Origin: Lachnospiraceae bacterium
Lineage (GTDB): Bacteria; Bacillota; Clostridia; Lachnospirales; Lachnospiraceae
Length of the DNA: 64,000 nucleotides
Assembly (NCBI GenBank): GCA_017434885.1
Contig: JAFSGE010000026.1
Location: 17,586 to 81,585, forward strand
Direction: 5' to 3'
In this document: in pieces, positions 62,074 to 64,000 of the stretch
Layout of the letters: every line of letters starts with the position of its first letter
How positions within the stretch are numbered: the stretch's first letter is position 1
Made by a program: the position numbers and the translations under genes
The notes under the pieces: model-generated
The model's database searches: none
Seen by the model: only the letters and a program-made list of their open reading frames with translations
What the model was told of the DNA's origin: nothing

Positions 62074-62595
62074 ATGTTGACGCAGATTCAATTATTACAA
62101 ATCAAAAACGGTGTCATGAGGATTTTGCATGTACCAGGAAATTATACCGGCGGCAATTTGGAAATGGCAGTGGTTGCAGATTATCATATTCCCCATGAGG
62201 AATTGAAAGCTTTGTGTGCGCAGATTGCAGGGGCATTAAAGCAGACGGACGAAGTGTTTCGTAATGTGAGGGTGAATCTGATTAAATGGATATCTGATGA
62301 GCAGATTATTAAGGAGATTTCATCTCTACCACTGTTGCAGATGGGCAGAGCATTTGAAGATTATGAACAATATGAAATAATAGGGGATAATGCCAAGGTA
62401 CAGAAGATAAAATCGGCAGATGAACTTTTGCGGCAGTTAAAGCTGTTTTATGCAAGGTCGAAGCTGATTTTGATTATTACAGACGGAAATTATAAAATAG
62501 TTGATGAGGCTAAAGCGCAGGAATATCTAAATCCGTTTTTGAAGCGAAAAATATTAGTGATAAAACCAAATGGTGAATTAGGAGGAAAATTATGA
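62074..62595 (+). CDS. Hypothetical protein, 173 aa
   Basis: Not recognised. A soluble protein with alternating strands and helices; the C-terminal half (SKLILIITDGNYKIVD...KRKILVIKPNGELG) looks like a von Willebrand A-type Rossmann fold without a clear metal site. Ends in an ATGA overlap with the fructokinase gene, implying coupled translation. Ribosome site AAGGAG. Confidence 0.65.
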   Translation: MLTQIQLLQIKNGVMRILHVPGNYTGGNLEMAVVADYHIPHEELKALCAQIAGALKQTDEVFRNVRVNLIKWISDEQIIKEISSLPLLQMGRAFEDYEQYEIIGDNAKVQKIKSADELLRQLKLFYARSKLILIITDGNYKIVDEAKAQEYLNPFLKRKILVIKPNGELGGKL

Positions 62596-63461
62596 TTTTA
62601 GGAGCATTGGAAGCAGGCGGAACCAAAATGGTTTGCGCAATCGGAGACGAAAACGGCAATATTTTTGAACAGGTGTCGATTCCTACCGAGACACCGGAGA
62701 TTACCATGCCGAAAATGATTTCTTATTTTAAAGAAAAAGGTATTGAAGCATTGGGAATAGGGTGCTTTGGTCCCATTGACCCGGATCCGGATTCGGATAC
62801 CTACGGATATATCACCAGTACACCCAAACTGGCTTGGGCAAACTATAATATTGTAGGTGCGTTTCGGGATGCTTTGGAATGTCCCGTGGGATTTGATACT
62901 GACGTAAACGGTTCTGTCCTTGGTGAAGTGACCTTTGGACAGGCAAAAGGAAAAAAATGTGTCGTGTATGTGACAATCGGAACCGGTGTGGGCGCAGGTA
63001 TTTACATAGAGGGAAGACTTCTTCACGGAATGCTTCACCCGGAAGCGGGACATATTTTGATGAAAAAGCGTGCAGATGATACTTACGGAGGAAAATGCCC
63101 TTATCACAAAACCTGTATGGAAGGACTGGCAGCAGGACCTGCCATTGAAGAACGCTGGGGCAAAAAAGCAATCGAACTGAAAGACAATCAGGCAGTATGG
63201 GATCTGGAAGCCTATTACATTGCACAGGCTCTTGCAAATTACATACTGATTCTTTCTCCGGATATGATAATTCTGGGCGGTGGAGTGATGCATCAGGAGC
63301 AGCTTTTCCCCCTTATCCGCAAATACGTTACCGAAATGTTAAACGGCTACATTAAAACCGAGGAACTTGCAGACATGGATCATTATATTGTTCCCGCCAG
63401 CCTGCACGATGACCAGGGCATTATGGGCTGCCTCGAACTCGCCCGTCGCTCTATGCCGTAA
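62592..63461 (+). CDS. ROK-family fructokinase
   Basis: 289 residues. ATP-binding GALEAGGTKMVCAIG near the start, the active Asp in GFDTDVNGSVLGE, and TIGTGVGAGIY. The zinc site uses His in PEAGHI and the C-P-Y-H / C cluster (KCPYHKTCMEG), as in ScrK/GmuE fructokinases. Phosphorylates fructose. Ribosome site GGAGGA, inside the overlapping gene. Confidence 0.93.
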   Translation: MILGALEAGGTKMVCAIGDENGNIFEQVSIPTETPEITMPKMISYFKEKGIEALGIGCFGPIDPDPDSDTYGYITSTPKLAWANYNIVGAFRDALECPVGFDTDVNGSVLGEVTFGQAKGKKCVVYVTIGTGVGAGIYIEGRLLHGMLHPEAGHILMKKRADDTYGGKCPYHKTCMEGLAAGPAIEERWGKKAIELKDNQAVWDLEAYYIAQALANYILILSPDMIILGGGVMHQEQLFPLIRKYVTEMLNGYIKTEELADMDHYIVPASLHDDQGIMGCLELARRSMP

Positions 63462-63720
63462 AAGTGCATGGGTGTGTCGATGACAATTCAAATCATCAAA
63501 AAATCAAAAACATACTTGTGTATATACCGTCAACGTGCTATACTCCATTCAAAGCATATTTTTCATATTGGGCGTGGCCGTTTGTGCTGCACGTCTTCCA
63601 AAATGTCAAAGTTTATCTTAATTATTATCACGAAAATTCATGCTTTTACAACCCATTCATTTTATTGTACAAAGCAGGAATTGTGATAAATAAGTTCCTG
63701 CACAGAAGGAGGAACTGTTT

Positions 63721-64000
63721 ATGGTAAAAATGGCAGAACAATTAGCTGACAGACAACGCACAGAAAGCAATTTACGTCCGCTGGAAGAACTGGATATGAT
63801 GGATTCCTTTCTCTTTGAAGCGGCTACGGAGGATGCCGAAAAGGCAGAGAAGATTGCACGAATCATCATTGAACGTGTCACAGGTCACCGTGTAAAAAAC
63901 CTGATTATTGAATCCCAGAAATCCCTTAAGGGAATCAATGTGGACAAACGGGGCATCCGTATGGACCTTTACTCCATGGAGAAGGACATGTCAAAGGAAA
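63721..64000 (+). CDS. Rpn/PD-(D/E)XK nuclease-transposase family protein, 3' end outside
   Basis: Only the first 93 codons are in the window. LEELDMMDSFLFEAATEDAEKAEKIARIIIE and GINVDKRGIRMDLY fit the opening of Rpn-like proteins (recombination-promoting nucleases, formerly putative transposases), with the Asp of GIRMD the first nuclease acidic residue. Strong GAAGGAGG ribosome site eight bases before ATG. The 259 bases upstream are AT-rich and contain no gene I can support. Confidence 0.75.
   Translation, partial: MVKMAEQLADRQRTESNLRPLEELDMMDSFLFEAATEDAEKAEKIARIIIERVTGHRVKNLIIESQKSLKGINVDKRGIRMDLYSMEKDMSKE

Noticed and set aside
62598-63293. 231-codon minus-strand frame inside the fructokinase gene
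   Set aside because: Entirely opposite a conserved ROK kinase, with an implausible Cys/His/Phe-rich product.
63464-63727. Overlapping short open frames after the fructokinase gene
   Set aside because: AT-rich, no ribosome site, no family resemblance; they run into the ribosome site of the next real gene.

Overview
The window looks like chromosome from a low-to-moderate GC, anaerobic, spore-forming Firmicute, most likely a butyrate-producing Lachnospiraceae. The grounds are a complete butyryl-CoA operon (thl-crt-hbd-bcd-etfB-etfA), an alpha/beta small acid-soluble spore protein, spoVAA/spoVAB/spoVAE, rubrerythrin, a T-box leader, a TPP riboswitch, AddAB recombination, and strong AGGAGG ribosome sites throughout. 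I saw no phage, CRISPR array, rRNA or tRNA. Gene calls rest on recognised motifs and family resemblance read by eye; no database search was run.

Layout. 1-2.8 kb: end of hslO, then nadE. 2.8-5.9 kb: an AT-rich accessory patch with an MFS transporter, a divergent AraC regulator, a frameshifted membrane gene, a tiny GADGP-signature peptide and a possible IS end. 5.9-10.5 kb: dapF, an ECF-type sigma factor with a membrane partner, and a PAS-GAF-GGDEF protein. 11-14.8 kb: a leucine T-box leader, then a 2-isopropylmalate synthase carrying an AraC-type DNA-binding domain at its C-terminus, then nagA. 15-17 kb: a three-gene module (zinc-ribbon membrane protein, DUF5685, DnaJ with Cys-rich tail). 17-20 kb: ABC-F ATPase, flavin reductase, rubrerythrin. 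20.1-26.7 kb: the butyrate operon, with a Rex-like operator and unusual structured intergenic regions. 26.8-34.1 kb: ECF S-component, TraX, a MarR regulator with three evenly spaced operators, a heterodimeric ABC exporter, a cysteine hydrolase and a lipoprotein. 34.4-41.1 kb: HerA-like ATPase, tcdA, a nuclease/phosphatase-fold protein, spoVAA-AB, ridA, EamA transporter, spoVAE. 41.1-53 kb: aminopeptidase P, uracil permease, HAD phosphatase, addB-addA. 53-58.8 kb: TPP riboswitch-thiT, a second TraX, a metallo-hydrolase, malQ and a LacI regulator. 58.8-59.2 kb: a 463-bp near-continuous imperfect palindrome. 59.2-64 kb: CYTH protein, DJ-1, CBS protein, greA, SASP, ROK fructokinase, and the start of an Rpn-like nuclease.

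How the genes work together. The butyrate operon turns acetyl-CoA into butyryl-CoA and reoxidises NADH, and a Rex-type operator would tie it to the NADH/NAD ratio. Leucine supply appears to be sensed by charged tRNA (the T-box) and, by inference, by the regulatory domain of LeuA, which here adjoins a DNA-binding domain. The spore genes imply at least partial sporulation capacity, and a SigG-like promoter stands before spoVAA.

The strongest candidates for undescribed biology are the LeuA-AraC fusion, the 463-bp palindrome at the convergent malR-like/CYTH junction, and two ~137-bp palindromic intergenic elements that have different stems but similar terminal loops.
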